A DNA stretch of 64,000 bases from contig NZ_KI391954.1 of assembly GCF_000185725.2 (NCBI RefSeq), positions 186,001-250,000 on the forward strand, written 5' to 3'. The notes beneath the pieces were generated by a model. That model did no database searches, was not told the DNA's origin, and was given only the letters and a program-made list of their open reading frames with translations. Below are positions 52,337 to 63,965 of this stretch, in pieces. How positions within the stretch are numbered: the stretch's first letter is position 1; every line of letters starts with the position of its first letter. The position numbers and the translations under genes are program-made. This stretch comes from Segniliparus rugosus ATCC BAA-974 (lineage in GTDB: Bacteria > Actinomycetota > Actinomycetes > Mycobacteriales > Mycobacteriaceae).

Positions 52337-52354
52337 ATGCGCGGCGCAGCGCAT
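52337..52354 (+). terminator. Small hairpin after mpa
   Basis: ATGCGC-GGCGCA-GCGCAT gives a 6-bp stem 20 bases after the mpa stop, followed by a T/C-rich stretch. Weak candidate terminator. Confidence 0.3.
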
Positions 52355-52371
52355 TCCTCTAGGGTTCGTGC

Positions 52372-52578
52372 ATGCCCGAGCACTGCTGCGACGCGATGGC
52401 CATGCGGGTCGACGCCACCTGCGGCCAGCACAAGGATCCGTTCGACTGCCCGGATGCTTTGGTGCACTACAGCGCCGCGCTGCGGGAATACGGGCTGATC
52501 ATCCACGACGGCGGAAGCTCGTTCATCGTCATCCGGCACTGCCCGTGGTGTGGACTGCGTCTGCCGGAGGGCGCGTAG
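52372..52578 (+). CDS. Small cysteine-rich, probably zinc-binding protein (DUF6980-like)
   Basis: 68 residues with six cysteines: EHCCDAM, a single Cys at TCGQH, DC in PFDCPDALVHY, and a terminal HCPWCG. The HDPFDCPD- and EYGLIIHDGGSS-like blocks are, to my memory, those of a widespread small-protein family (DUF6980). The cysteine pairs suggest a zinc ribbon. TAGGGT (52360-52365) ends 6 bases before the ATG, a leaderless pattern. Its TAG stop is part of the -10 box of the next gene. Confidence 0.7.
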   Translation: MPEHCCDAMAMRVDATCGQHKDPFDCPDALVHYSAALREYGLIIHDGGSSFIVIRHCPWCGLRLPEGA

Positions 52579-52587
52579 GCTGGCGGT

Positions 52588-53046
52588 ATGACGACGCACC
52601 AATTCCAGACGAAACTCGAGTGGAGCGGCTCGACGGCGGGCGATTACCGCGAGTACTCGCGGGCCCACACGGCGGCGAACCCTCCGGCGAAGGCCGAGCT
52701 GCGGCTGAGCTCGGCGCCGGAGTACGTCGGCGAGGCCGACTTGCTGAACCCGGAGCAGCTGCTGGTGACGGCGGCCAGCTCCTGCCACATGCTCTCCTTC
52801 CTCGCGCTCGCGAACCGCAAAAAGATCGACGTGCGGGCGTACGAGGACGACGCGTTCGGCGAGATGCCGTCGGACTCCAAGCCGGTGCGGATCACCAGGA
52901 TCACGTTGCGCCCGGTCATCACGGTCGCGCCGGGCACGGACCACGCGCTGGTGGTCGAGCTCGCCCATAAGGCGCACGACATCTGCTTCATCGCGAACTC
53001 CATCAACTCCGAAGTGGTGGTGGAGCCGAAAATCGTCGAGGCTTAG
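52588..53046 (+). CDS. OsmC/Ohr-family peroxiredoxin-like protein
   Basis: 152 residues of the OsmC family, thiol-dependent hydroperoxide-detoxifying proteins. The two conserved cysteines are present: C66 (AASSCHMLSF) and C133 (HDICFIANS), in the typical spacing for the YhfA/OsmC-like branch. TAGGCT (52576-52581) ends 6 bases before the ATG and begins with the stop codon of the upstream gene, so the promoter overlaps the preceding coding end. Confidence 0.85.
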   Translation: MTTHQFQTKLEWSGSTAGDYREYSRAHTAANPPAKAELRLSSAPEYVGEADLLNPEQLLVTAASSCHMLSFLALANRKKIDVRAYEDDAFGEMPSDSKPVRITRITLRPVITVAPGTDHALVVELAHKAHDICFIANSINSEVVVEPKIVEA

Positions 53047-53091
53047 CTCCTCCCCGCCAGCGCCCAGACAACGCTTGTACAGTCATAGCTC

Positions 53092-55380
53092 ATGAGCAAA
53101 CTGGGAACGACCCTCTGGAAGGCGCTCTCGTGGCAGTCCGGGCGTGAGCAAGGGCGCTCGGCGGGCGCTGCGAAGTCGGCGAGCGAGCACGAGGAATGGG
53201 CGGCGGGGCTCTCGGACGAGGACATCGCGAAAGAAGCCGCCGAGCTCGACGTCTTCGGCTCGGCGAAGGACCAGCACCGTTTCCTCGCTCTGGCCCGCGA
53301 GGCGGCGGAGCGTTCGGTTGGGCTGCGGCCGTACGACGTGCAGCTGCAGGCGGTGCTCCGCCTCTTGGCGGGCGATGTGATCGAAATGGCGACCGGCGAG
53401 GGGAAAACTCTGGTCGGAGCCATCGCTGCGGCGGGCTACGCGCTCGCGGGCAGGCAGGTCCACGTGATCTCGGTGAACGACTACCTGGCCCGCCGCGACG
53501 CGGAATGGATGGGTCCGCTGCTGACGCTGCTCGGCGTCGAGCACGGCTGGCTCGACGAGGACACGGCCCCGGAAGAGCGAAGGGCGGTGTACGCGAAGCC
53601 GGTGGTGTTCGCCTCGGTCAACGAGATCGGTTTCGACGTGCTGCGCGACCGGCTGGCCTACGAGGCCGACGAGCTGATCGCGCCGACCCCGGACGTGGCC
53701 ATCGTGGACGAGGTGGACTCGGTGCTCGTGGACGAGGCGCTGGTGCCGCTGATCCTCGCGGGCGCGACGAGCGGCGAGCGGCCGTCCGATGAGATTATGG
53801 CGGCGGTGGAGGACTTGCAGCCCGGAGCGCATTACAGCGTGGACTCCGACGAGCGCAACGTCTTCCTCACCGAGCGAGGGGCCGCGCGGGTGGAGGAGCG
53901 CCTCGGCGTCGACCTCTACGACGTGGAGCACGTTGGGACGACGCTGGTGCAGGTGAACCTCGCGTTGCACGCCAGAGTCCTCTTGAAGCGGGACGTCCAC
54001 TACATCGTGCGCGACGGCAAAGTGGAGCTGGTGAACGCCTCTCGGGGACGGGTGGCGAAGCTGCAGCGCTGGCCGGACGGGCTGCAGGCCGCCGTGGAGG
54101 CCAAAGAGGGGCTGGAGCGCACCGACGCGGGCGAGGTCATCGACACGATCACCGTGCAGGCGCTGATCCGCAAATACTCGACGGTGAGCGGCATGACCGG
54201 CACCGCCCTCGCGGCGGGGGAGCAATTCCGCCAATTCTACGATCTGCGGATCTCGCAGATCCCGCCGAACACCCCGAACATCCGGGAGGACGAGCCGGAC
54301 CGGGTGTACGACACCGCCGCGCATAAAGTCGCCGGGATCGTGGAGCTGGTCCGCGAGGCCAACGAGGCGGGCCAGCCGGTCCTCATCGGCACGCACGACG
54401 TCAAGGAGTCCGAGGATCTCGCGGCCCGGTTGGGGAAGGCCGGGGTCGAGCCGGTGGTGCTCAACGCGAAAAACGACGCCCAGGAGGCCTCGATCATCGC
54501 CGAGGCGGGCGCGAAGGGCGCGGTGACCGTTTCCACGCAGATGGCCGGACGAGGCGTGGACATCCGGCTCGGCGGATCGGACGAGCAGGGCTACGAAGAG
54601 GTCAAGAAGCTCGGCGGGCTGCTGGTCGTCGGCACGGCGCGGCATTCCACCGAGCGGCTGGACTTCCAGTTGCGGGGCCGCGCGGGCCGCCAGGGCGACC
54701 CCGGCCGGTCGGTGTTCTTCTCCAGCATGGAAGACACCGTGGTGACGCGCAACGTCAACCCGCCGAAGAGCCCGTTCCAGCCCGGCGAGGACGGGCGGCT
54801 GGCCCAAGCCAAGGCGTTGGAGCTGGTCGAGCACGCGCAGCGCGTCGCGGAGGCGGCGATGCTGCAGGTGCACGCCAGCACGTGGCAGTACAGCCAGCTG
54901 GTGGACGTGCAGCGGGACATCGTCGGCGAGCGCCGCCACGAATTGTTGACGACCGAACGGGCGTGGGAGGAGCTGTCGGAGGCGGACAAGAAGCGGGCCG
55001 AGGAGCTGCGCGCCGCCGACATCTCGGAGGAGACGCTGGTCACAGCGGCCCGGCACATCATGCTCCACCATCTGGACCGGTGTTGGATCGAGCATTTGGC
55101 CTTCCTCTCGGATTTGCGCGAGAGCATCCATCTGCGAGCGCTCGGCAGGCTGAACCCGCTCGACGAGTTCCACCGCAGCGCGGTGGAGGCGTTCAAACGT
55201 CTGGCCGAGGACGCGGTGGAGCGCGCCGAGCGGAGCTTCGCGACCATCCCGATCACCGAAGACGGGGTCGACTTGGACGCGGCGGGCCTCAGGCGCGCGC
55301 ACTCCACGTGGACGTACATGGTGCACAACAACCCGCTCAGCGAGGCAGGGCAATTGCTCCAGTCGCTCGGTCTCAGCTGA
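53092..55380 (+). CDS. secA2: Accessory Sec translocase ATPase SecA2
   Basis: Second SecA motor of mycobacteria-like bacteria, which exports a restricted set of proteins. 762 residues, shorter than housekeeping SecA and lacking the C-terminal linker and zinc domain. Walker [10 protein letters not shown] (99-107), the [11 protein letters not shown] Walker B region, the preprotein cross-linking domain, the second nucleotide domain with [14 protein letters not shown] and [10 protein letters not shown], and the helical scaffold are all present. Gene order secA2-pgsA-gcvH-garA is as in M. tuberculosis Rv1821 onward. TACAGT (53078-53083) ends 8 bases before the ATG. Confidence 0.95.
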   Translation: MSKLGTTLWKALSWQSGREQGRSAGAAKSASEHEEWAAGLSDEDIAKEAAELDVFGSAKDQHRFLALAREAAERSVGLRPYDVQLQAVLRLLAGDVIEMATGEGKTLVGAIAAAGYALAGRQVHVISVNDYLARRDAEWMGPLLTLLGVEHGWLDEDTAPEERRAVYAKPVVFASVNEIGFDVLRDRLAYEADELIAPTPDVAIVDEVDSVLVDEALVPLILAGATSGERPSDEIMAAVEDLQPGAHYSVDSDERNVFLTERGAARVEERLGVDLYDVEHVGTTLVQVNLALHARVLLKRDVHYIVRDGKVELVNASRGRVAKLQRWPDGLQAAVEAKEGLERTDAGEVIDTITVQALIRKYSTVSGMTGTALAAGEQFRQFYDLRISQIPPNTPNIREDEPDRVYDTAAHKVAGIVELVREANEAGQPVLIGTHDVKESEDLAARLGKAGVEPVVLNAKNDAQEASIIAEAGAKGAVTVSTQMAGRGVDIRLGGSDEQGYEEVKKLGGLLVVGTARHSTERLDFQLRGRAGRQGDPGRSVFFSSMEDTVVTRNVNPPKSPFQPGEDGRLAQAKALELVEHAQRVAEAAMLQVHASTWQYSQLVDVQRDIVGERRHELLTTERAWEELSEADKKRAEELRAADISEETLVTAARHIMLHHLDRCWIEHLAFLSDLRESIHLRALGRLNPLDEFHRSAVEAFKRLAEDAVERAERSFATIPITEDGVDLDAAGLRRAHSTWTYMVHNNPLSEAGQLLQSLGLS

Positions 55381-55391
55381 TCGGGCCGACG

Positions 55392-55970
55392 ATGGACGAG
55401 CGATCGGGAGAGCTGAGCTCAAGGGTGCTCACCGTGCCCAACCTGCTCAGTTTTCTGCGTCTGGCGGGCATTCCGGTGCTCTGCTGGGCGCTCGCCGCGC
55501 ACCACGACTTGCTGGCGCTGATCGTGCTCGTGATGAGCGGAATCACAGATTGGGCGGACGGCAAGCTGGCGCGGCTGCTCGATCAGTCGTCGAAACTCGG
55601 CGCGCTGCTTGACCCGGTCGTCGACCGGCTGTACCTGGTGGTGGTGGCGGTCGGATTCGCGGCGCGGGACATCGTCCCGTGGCCGATCATCGCGGGGCTC
55701 GTCGCGCGGGACGTGGCGCTCGCCGTCTCGGCCGCGTTGCTCGGCCGCAAGGGCTGGGAGCCTCTGGAAGTGCTCTATCTCGGGAAAGCGGCCACATTCG
55801 CGCTGATGTCGGCGTTCCCGTGGCTGCTTCTGGGCAGGCTCGACTCGCCAGTGGCGGTCCTGTCTTCATCGCTCGGATGGGCCCTACTAGGCTGGGGTGG
55901 CGCGATGTATCTTTGGACGGCCATCCTTTACTGGTGGCAAACCGTGGCGACACTGCGCACGAGACAATGA
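55392..55970 (+). CDS. CDP-alcohol phosphatidyltransferase (PgsA2-like)
   Basis: 192-residue membrane enzyme of phospholipid synthesis with the CDP-OH-P signature DWADGKLARLLDQSSKLGALLDPVVDR, in which every conserved Asp/Gly/Arg of DG-AR-G-D-D is present. About five transmembrane helices follow. Position directly after secA2 matches Rv1822 (pgsA2) of M. tuberculosis. Whether it makes phosphatidylglycerophosphate or cardiolipin is not settled by sequence. ATG 55392 lies 11 bases after the secA2 stop. Confidence 0.88.
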   Translation: MDERSGELSSRVLTVPNLLSFLRLAGIPVLCWALAAHHDLLALIVLVMSGITDWADGKLARLLDQSSKLGALLDPVVDRLYLVVVAVGFAARDIVPWPIIAGLVARDVALAVSAALLGRKGWEPLEVLYLGKAATFALMSAFPWLLLGRLDSPVAVLSSSLGWALLGWGGAMYLWTAILYWWQTVATLRTRQ

Positions 55971-56024
55971 ACGAGACGACTGAGCTTCCTCCTGCGGGAG
56001 CCGAGAGATACAGGGAGCGCCCAC

Positions 56025-56426
56025 GTGACTGAGCACAGCACCCCGGCAGACTTGCGCTACGCGACGGACCACGAATGGGTCCACGAGCTCGGCGGCCAGG
56101 TCGTGCGGATCGGCATCACCGATTTCGCGCAGTCGCAGCTCGGCGATCTCGTGTACGTGAAGCTGCCGGAGGTCGGGACGGAAGTCTCGGCTTCCGATCC
56201 GCTCGTGGAAGTGGAGTCCACCAAGAGCGTCTCCGACGTCTTCGCGCCGGTGAGCGGCACTGTGACGAAGATCAATGACGCGCTGGAAGGCGCTCCGGAG
56301 TTGGTCAACGCCCAGCCGTACGGCAGCGGCTGGTTGGTGGAGATCACCGCCTCGGACGGCGCTGTTTTGGCGGGCGAGCTCGGCGGCCTCCTCGACGCCG
56401 AAGGCTACCGCGCGATTACTGGTTGA
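56025..56426 (+). CDS. gcvH: Glycine cleavage system H protein
   Basis: Lipoyl carrier that shuttles the aminomethyl group between the P, T and L proteins. 133 residues; the lipoylated lysine is K67 in VEVESTKSVSD, framed by the conserved LGDLVYVKLPEVG and NDALEGAPELVN segments. Start GTG 56025 follows CAGGGAG. It is separated from gcvP by garA and two regulator genes, as in mycobacteria; gcvT is not in the window. Confidence 0.96.
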   Translation: MTEHSTPADLRYATDHEWVHELGGQVVRIGITDFAQSQLGDLVYVKLPEVGTEVSASDPLVEVESTKSVSDVFAPVSGTVTKINDALEGAPELVNAQPYGSGWLVEITASDGAVLAGELGGLLDAEGYRAITG

Positions 56427-56547
56427 TCTCGGGGCGCTACATTGCCGCGATCTCCGGACTGGAATACTGTAGGCATGCTCGGCATGCCGAGCCCCAAGCA
56501 TCGGGCCCGCAGTTTAGGGTAGGTGTTGTGTGAGTGACGAAGGAGCT

Positions 56548-56997
56548 ATGGTGACCGATTACAACAGACCAGAGCAGGGCGCACCCGAGGCGCCGGTTGA
56601 GACCACCTCTCTGTTCCGCTCGGATTTGATCGGCGAGATCGAGTCCGGGGCCACCACGCCTTCCAGCGAGACGGCGATCCCCGGCGTCGAAGGCCTGCCT
56701 GCGGGCGCCGCCCTTCTGGTCGTCAAACGCGGGCCCAACGCGGGCTCCCGCTTCCTCCTGGACCAGGACACCACCTCGGCGGGCAGGCACCCCGACAGCG
56801 ACATCTTCCTCGACGATGTGACCGTCTCCCGCCGCCACGCCGAGTTCCGGCGGGCCGAGAACGGTTTCTCGGTCGTCGACGTGGGCAGCCTCAACGGCAC
56901 CTATGTGAACCGCGAGCCGGTGGACTCGGCGCTGTTGTCCAACGGCGACGAAGTCCAGATCGGGAAGTTCCGGTTGGTTTTCGTCACCGGCAGCTAG
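56548..56997 (+). CDS. garA: FHA-domain regulator GarA
   Basis: Forkhead-associated protein that, when unphosphorylated, inhibits 2-oxoglutarate dehydrogenase and activates/inhibits glutamate enzymes, so it tunes nitrogen/carbon flow. 149 residues starting MVTDYN as in M. tuberculosis. The ETTS phosphorylation motif (18-21), target of PknG/PknB, is intact; the FHA domain (about 70-145) has SAGRHPDSDIFLDDVTVSRRH and SLNGTYVN. GTG 56530 would give a longer form but the ATG fits homologues. Its position next to glycine cleavage genes is conserved. Confidence 0.95.
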   Translation: MVTDYNRPEQGAPEAPVETTSLFRSDLIGEIESGATTPSSETAIPGVEGLPAGAALLVVKRGPNAGSRFLLDQDTTSAGRHPDSDIFLDDVTVSRRHAEFRRAENGFSVVDVGSLNGTYVNREPVDSALLSNGDEVQIGKFRLVFVTGS

Positions 56998-57004
56998 TTC
57001 CACA

Positions 57005-57061
57005 GGCCGATGTGGCGGTCGGCTGCGCCCCGGCGCATTCCTCGCTTTCCCCACATCGGCC
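57005..57061 (+). terminator. Long-loop hairpin after garA
   Basis: GGCCGATGTGG (57005-57015) pairs perfectly with CCACATCGGCC (57051-57061) around a 35-base loop. It starts 8 bases after the garA stop and probably ends that transcript. The gap here, where mycobacteria carry a MerR gene (Rv1828), holds no other gene. Confidence 0.4.
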
Positions 57062-57132
57062 ACCACTGGGGCAGGGGTCAAGTTCTGGACCTGGCGCGCG
57101 GAATACTCTCAGCGAGTGTCGGTGGTTTCGCC

Positions 57133-57138
57133 TAAACT
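57133..57138 (+). promoter_or_regulatory. -10 box of the DUF151 gene
   Basis: TAAACT within CTAAACTGGGG, 50 bases before the ATG. The same CTAAACTGGGG string precedes gcvP at 58572-58582, so the two promoters share a core. No clear -35 was found. Confidence 0.45.
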
Positions 57139-57188
57139 GGGGTGACGGGCCAGCAGACGGCCCGTCACAAATGCGGAGGTTGGCAACG

Positions 57189-57713
57189 ATGAGCAAAATG
57201 CGGGTGGTCGGCATCCGGGTTGAGCAGCCGCAGAACGAACCGGTGTTGTTTCTGAGGGAAACGACAGGCGACCGTTACTTGCCGATTTGGATCGGGCAGG
57301 CCGAGGCCGCCGCGATCGTCATCCATCAGCGAGGGACTCCGGTGACGCGTCCGTTGACACATGATTTGCTGCGGGAAGTGATTGTCGCCCTTGGGCACGA
57401 GCTGCGCGAAGTGCGGATCACCGACCTCCAGGAGGGCACTTTTTTCGCCGACCTCGTCTTCGCCGACGGCGTGCACGTCTCGGCCCGCCCCTCCGACTCG
57501 GTCGCGCTCGCCATCCGGGCCGGAGTGCCGATCTACGCCGACGAGAAGGTGCTCGCCGAAGCGGGACTCTTCCTCTCGGACGAGGAAGTGGAAGTGGTCG
57601 AAGGCGCGAAATCGGAGTCCGATGTCGACGTCCCGGAGGAAGAGCTGGCCAAGTTCAAAGAATTCCTCGACTCGGTGAGCCCGAGGGATTTCACCGCCCC
57701 CGAGGGGGAGTGA
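57189..57713 (+). CDS. DUF151 / bifunctional nuclease-like protein (Rv1829-type)
   Basis: 174-residue protein of the BFN/DUF151 family. MRVVGIRVEQPQNEPVLFLRE, YLPIWIGQAEAAAI and the RPSDSVALAIRAGVPIYADEKVL segment are characteristic. Plant members have nuclease activity; the bacterial role is unclear. The C-terminal tail is acidic. ATG 57189 follows GGAGG by 9 bases. Its conserved place between garA and a MerR regulator suggests a link to that regulation. Confidence 0.85.
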   Translation: MSKMRVVGIRVEQPQNEPVLFLRETTGDRYLPIWIGQAEAAAIVIHQRGTPVTRPLTHDLLREVIVALGHELREVRITDLQEGTFFADLVFADGVHVSARPSDSVALAIRAGVPIYADEKVLAEAGLFLSDEEVEVVEGAKSESDVDVPEEELAKFKEFLDSVSPRDFTAPEGE

Positions 57714-57915
57714 CCGTGGACGCGCACGGGGGGAGCCCTGCGGCGCGGCGGCGCTGTGCAAGCCAGACGGCGATTCTAAGAAAAAACTGTGAAATCACAG
57801 CGTTGTCACATGTTGATGCGGCGCTCGGGCGGCGGGCGTGGGCTGTTGGCCGTTGCCTCCCAGGGACCGTACCCTCAACGAGGCAAGCAAGACGCACGAT
57901 GGGAGATCATCGCCG

Positions 57916-58536
57916 GTGAACGATCGGGTGAAGTCGGGTTCGACGAAAAAGGACGAGCCGACCAGTGAAGAACAGGGGCTCTTTCCCTTAGAGTCGCTCG
58001 GCGCGGCAGCGCCCGCCTCCTCGGACGAGGCGGTCGACCTCGAACTCCTCGGCTATCGGGCCCCCGTGGCGAGCGAGGTCGCCGGGATCACGTACCGCCA
58101 GCTCGACTACTGGGCGCGCACGGGGATCGTCGTCCCCTCGGTGCGCGGCGCGGTGGGGTCGGGCAGCCAACGGCTGTACTCCTTCAAAGACATCCTGGTC
58201 CTCAAGATCGTCAAACGGCTCCTCGACACCGGGGTCTCGCTGCAGAACGTCCGTCTCGCTGTCGAGCACCTGCATCAGCGCGGCGTCAAAGAGCTTTCGA
58301 ACGTGACCCTTTTCTCCGACGGGGTCGGCGTCTACGAATGCACCTCAGGGGAAGAGGTGGTCGACCTCCTCCGGGGCGGCCAGGGCGTGTTCGGCATCGC
58401 GGTGGGCGGAGCCATGCGCGAGCTTTCCGGCGCGGTCATCGGCATGCAGTCGTTCCGCGTCGACGTTGAGGACCCCGAGCCCAGCGTCGAGGACGAGCTT
58501 TCCGCGCGCCGGAAGTCGAAAACGCGCGTCAGTTAG
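57916..58536 (+). CDS. MerR-family transcriptional regulator (Rv1830-type)
   Basis: 206-residue regulator with a MerR winged helix ([30 protein letters not shown], about residues 44-73) and a coiled-coil/effector region ([26 protein letters not shown]). There are no metal-binding cysteines in the MerR pattern. The first 40 residues are a variable, charged tail. Start GTG 57916 follows GGGAG. The 202-bp upstream gap contains CTGTGA-AA-TCACAG (57782-57805 region), a perfect inverted repeat that could be its operator. It precedes gcvP by 77 bases and may regulate it. Confidence 0.88.
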   Translation: MNDRVKSGSTKKDEPTSEEQGLFPLESLGAAAPASSDEAVDLELLGYRAPVASEVAGITYRQLDYWARTGIVVPSVRGAVGSGSQRLYSFKDILVLKIVKRLLDTGVSLQNVRLAVEHLHQRGVKELSNVTLFSDGVGVYECTSGEEVVDLLRGGQGVFGIAVGGAMRELSGAVIGMQSFRVDVEDPEPSVEDELSARRKSKTRVS

Positions 58537-58572
58537 AAGTTCCCGCCGAACCTGGGATTTGGCGGCGCGCGC

Positions 58573-58578
58573 TAAACT
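58573..58578 (+). promoter_or_regulatory. -10 box of gcvP
   Basis: TAAACT in CTAAACTGGGG, 36 bases before the TTG start, giving a leader of about 29 bases with GGAGG near its end. Same core as the promoter at 57133. Confidence 0.5.
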
Positions 58579-58613
58579 GGGGAGTCTCGTTACCCCTACC
58601 CTTGGAGGCTTTT

Positions 58614-61455
<2,842 letters not shown>

Positions 61456-61466
<11 letters not shown>

Positions 61467-61554
61467 CGCCGACGGGGGCAGGAGCTTTAAAACCATCCAG
61501 GAAGGACCGGTCGAGGAACCTGAGATCGAGTCTTTGACCAGCAGCTTCGGGTAG
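61456..61554 (+). CDS. Possible 32-residue acidic peptide overlapping the gcvP end
   Basis: ATG 61456 overlaps the last codons of gcvP and reads a 32-residue peptide with an acidic C-terminal half ([17 protein letters not shown]). There is no good ribosome site and no family recognised. It could be translated by coupling to gcvP termination. The rest of the 114-bp gap holds nothing else. Confidence 0.2.
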
Positions 61555-61580
61555 AACCGGACGAGCCGGATGCGTCAGCG

Positions 61581-62834
61581 CTAGCCGAGCGCGATGAGCT
61601 GCCCGCCCTGCGCGAACACGATCTGGCCGCCCGGCGCGACGGAGATCCCCGGGGAAGGTCCGGGCCGCAGGTCGGGCAGCTCGGTTGTCGAGCGCGTCGC
61701 GCCCGTGCCCGCGTCGAAGCGCAGCAGCGCCGACCCAGTCCCGCCGGGCGAGGCGATGAGGACGAAACCGTCGCTCGCCCCGGTCAAGGTCACAGGCGAG
61801 AGGCAGCGCAGGTCGTCGCGTTTCCAGAGCTGTCCTTTGTCGGTGTACGCGGCGAGCGCGGCAGGATCGGAGCCCGCGCCGAGGATGGTCGTGCCGTCCG
61901 GAGCCATCGCGGGCACGCTCGTCCCGGCTCGCCCGGTGGGCGCGCTCCAGAGTTTCGCCCCGCTGTCCATGCGATACGCGGAGAGCTGGCCCCCGCCGTC
62001 GACCGCGACAACGGCGGCCCCGTCCGCGCTGATCACGGGTGTGCCGAACGGGCCGGAATGTTCGGCGGTCGCCCGCCAGTCCACCCAGAGGCTCTTGCCC
62101 GCCGCGTCGTAGCGCATCCCGACGAGCTGGGCCGCTTCGGCCCCCGGCGGCCAGAAGCTCAGCACGAACCGTCCTGAACGGGAGTCGTAGGCGGCAGGAG
62201 CGGCGACGGGGCAACGCGGGCCTCGGACCGCGCAGTCGGCGAGGCCTTGCGCCGAGTCCGCGCGATTGGACACCGGCACGAGTTCGATCGGCGGGCTCGT
62301 CGTTCGCCCGTTGACGGTGTCGAGGACTTCGATTTGCCCGAGGTGGGTGACGACGAGGAGGTTGCCGTCCCCGGTGAAGGCGGAGCCGACCGGGGTCCCG
62401 AGAACAGGATCGCTCCATTTCACCGAGTCGTTCTGGGCGAGGGCGGCCACGGTCCCGGCCTGCCCGAGATACGTGGTGTCGAATTGGTCCACCAGCGGGG
62501 TGGACAGCTCCACGCCGAGATAACGGCGCAGGCACCAGCGTTTGCGCCCGTCCGCGAGGTCGAACGAGAACGTGTTGCAGCCGGACTCGGTGAGCGCGGT
62601 GACCCCGACGAAGCCGCGGGAGGAGACCGACGGCTGGGCGTAGCTCTGGCCGAGCAGCGGGCGGGACCAGAGCACCGCGAGCCGCTCGGGCGGCAGCTGG
62701 TCGGCGTGGCCCGAGTTCCGGCCGTCCCCTCGGGCTCCGGGCCAACCCTCGGAATAGCCCCGCCGCACCCACGAGTCGTCCTGGCACGCGGCCAGTCCGG
62801 CCACGAGCAACAGCGATATCAATATCCGGCGCAT
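61581..62834 (-). CDS. PQQ-type beta-propeller lipoprotein
   Basis: 417-residue predicted lipoprotein (lipobox LAAC, residues 14-17). The mature part is made of repeated beta blades with PQQ/WD-like pieces such as LADGRKRWC, GQIEVLDTVNGRT and MDSGAKLWSAPTG, which suggests a propeller of about seven blades on the outer face of the membrane. No catalytic residues are identifiable; it may be a scaffold or quinoprotein-like sensor. TAAGCT ends 7 bases before the ATG and includes the TAA stop of the upstream glycerate kinase gene. Confidence 0.8.
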   Translation of the reverse strand: MRRILISLLLVAGLAACQDDSWVRRGYSEGWPGARGDGRNSGHADQLPPERLAVLWSRPLLGQSYAQPSVSSRGFVGVTALTESGCNTFSFDLADGRKRWCLRRYLGVELSTPLVDQFDTTYLGQAGTVAALAQNDSVKWSDPVLGTPVGSAFTGDGNLLVVTHLGQIEVLDTVNGRTTSPPIELVPVSNRADSAQGLADCAVRGPRCPVAAPAAYDSRSGRFVLSFWPPGAEAAQLVGMRYDAAGKSLWVDWRATAEHSGPFGTPVISADGAAVVAVDGGGQLSAYRMDSGAKLWSAPTGRAGTSVPAMAPDGTTILGAGSDPAALAAYTDKGQLWKRDDLRCLSPVTLTGASDGFVLIASPGGTGSALLRFDAGTGATRSTTELPDLRPGPSPGISVAPGGQIVFAQGGQLIALG

Positions 62835-62844
62835 CGGGTCGAGC

Positions 62845-63936
62845 TTAGTGGTTTGCCGTCTTCGTGTTCGCCACGGTCCAATTCGCCGCGACGTGCTCGG
62901 CGAGTTTGCGCAGTTGGTTCTCCGCGTCGGTGAGCGCGAGGTCGACCGAGCCCGCGAACTCGCTCATCGAATACGCGTCCGCGATGCCCGCGATGCGCGC
63001 TTGCGCGGGGTCGAGCCGCACTTGCCCGGCGAGCGCGATCGTCCGCGCTCCGGCCCGAGCCGCCGCTTTCGCGAGCGCGGAGACGACTTTGCCCCGCACG
63101 GACTGATCGTCGAGCCTGCCTTCGCCGGTGATCACCAAGTCGGCGCGGGCCAGCAGCGCGCTTTGGCCGGTGCGCTCGGCGATCAGCTCCGCGCCAGAAC
63201 GCCGCGAGGCTCCCAGCGCGAACAGCGCGGCTCCGAGCCCGCCCGCCGCCCCGGCCCCTGGCAGACTGGCCACATCGCGTTTGACGACGCGCTGGAACTC
63301 GGCGGCCGCCGAGGACAGCCGCGCCTCGAGAAGTTTGACCGTCGCCGCGTCCGCGCCTTTTTGCGGGCCGAACACGCGCGCAGCGCCGGACGGCCCCAGC
63401 AGCGGGTGCTCCACGTCGGTCGCGGCGATCAGCCCCACCCCGGCGAGGATGCCCCTCGCTTGGGCCAGCCCGCCGAGCACCGCGAGCATCCCTGCCCCGG
63501 CGTCCGTGCAGGACGAGCCGCCGAGCCCGACGACGATCGTCGTCGCGCCGTAGTCGACCGCGTCGACGATGAGCTGGCCGACGCCCCGGCTGTGGGCGGC
63601 GAGCGCGGTCTCGGGCGTCGGGGGGCCGTCCAGGAGGTGGAGCCCGCAGGCCTGCGCGCACTCCAAATAGGCGACGAGGTGTTCGGAGTCGCCGACGGCG
63701 TCGATCAGCCAGCGGGCCTTTGTCGCGGCCCCGAGCGGCCCTTGGACGAAGGTGGTCTTGCGCGAGCCGAACTGCGCGGCGAGCACGCTCACGAAACCGG
63801 GGCCGCCGTCGGACTGCGGGGCGAGGGCCAGCTCGTCCGCCGGGCGCGCCGCCGACCAGCCTTCGGCGATGGCCCTCGCGGCTTGGGCCGAGGAGAGCGT
63901 TCCGCCGAACGAATCAGGAGCTATGACCACTCGCAT
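62845..63936 (-). CDS. glxK: Glycerate kinase (GlxK/GarK type 1)
   Basis: Phosphorylates glycerate with ATP, linking glyoxylate/serine breakdown to glycolysis. 363 residues; APDSFGGTLSSAQAARAIAEGW is the N-terminal signature, followed by SDGGPGF, GLGGSSCTDAGAGML, GAAGGLGAALFALGA and the TGEGRLDDQSVRGK motif of this kinase family. TAGACT (63948-63943) ends 6 bases before the ATG, so it is probably leaderless. The downstream lipoprotein gene starts 10 bases after its stop but has its own promoter box. Confidence 0.93.
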   Translation of the reverse strand: MRVVIAPDSFGGTLSSAQAARAIAEGWSAARPADELALAPQSDGGPGFVSVLAAQFGSRKTTFVQGPLGAATKARWLIDAVGDSEHLVAYLECAQACGLHLLDGPPTPETALAAHSRGVGQLIVDAVDYGATTIVVGLGGSSCTDAGAGMLAVLGGLAQARGILAGVGLIAATDVEHPLLGPSGAARVFGPQKGADAATVKLLEARLSSAAAEFQRVVKRDVASLPGAGAAGGLGAALFALGASRRSGAELIAERTGQSALLARADLVITGEGRLDDQSVRGKVVSALAKAAARAGARTIALAGQVRLDPAQARIAGIADAYSMSEFAGSVDLALTDAENQLRKLAEHVAANWTVANTKTANH

Positions 63937-63965
63937 TTTTGGAGTCTATTACTCTTTTTCCCGAT

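Noticed and set aside
57782-57805. CRP/FNR binding site
   Set aside because: The half-sites TGTGA and TCACA are separated by 2 bases, not the 6 required for CRP.
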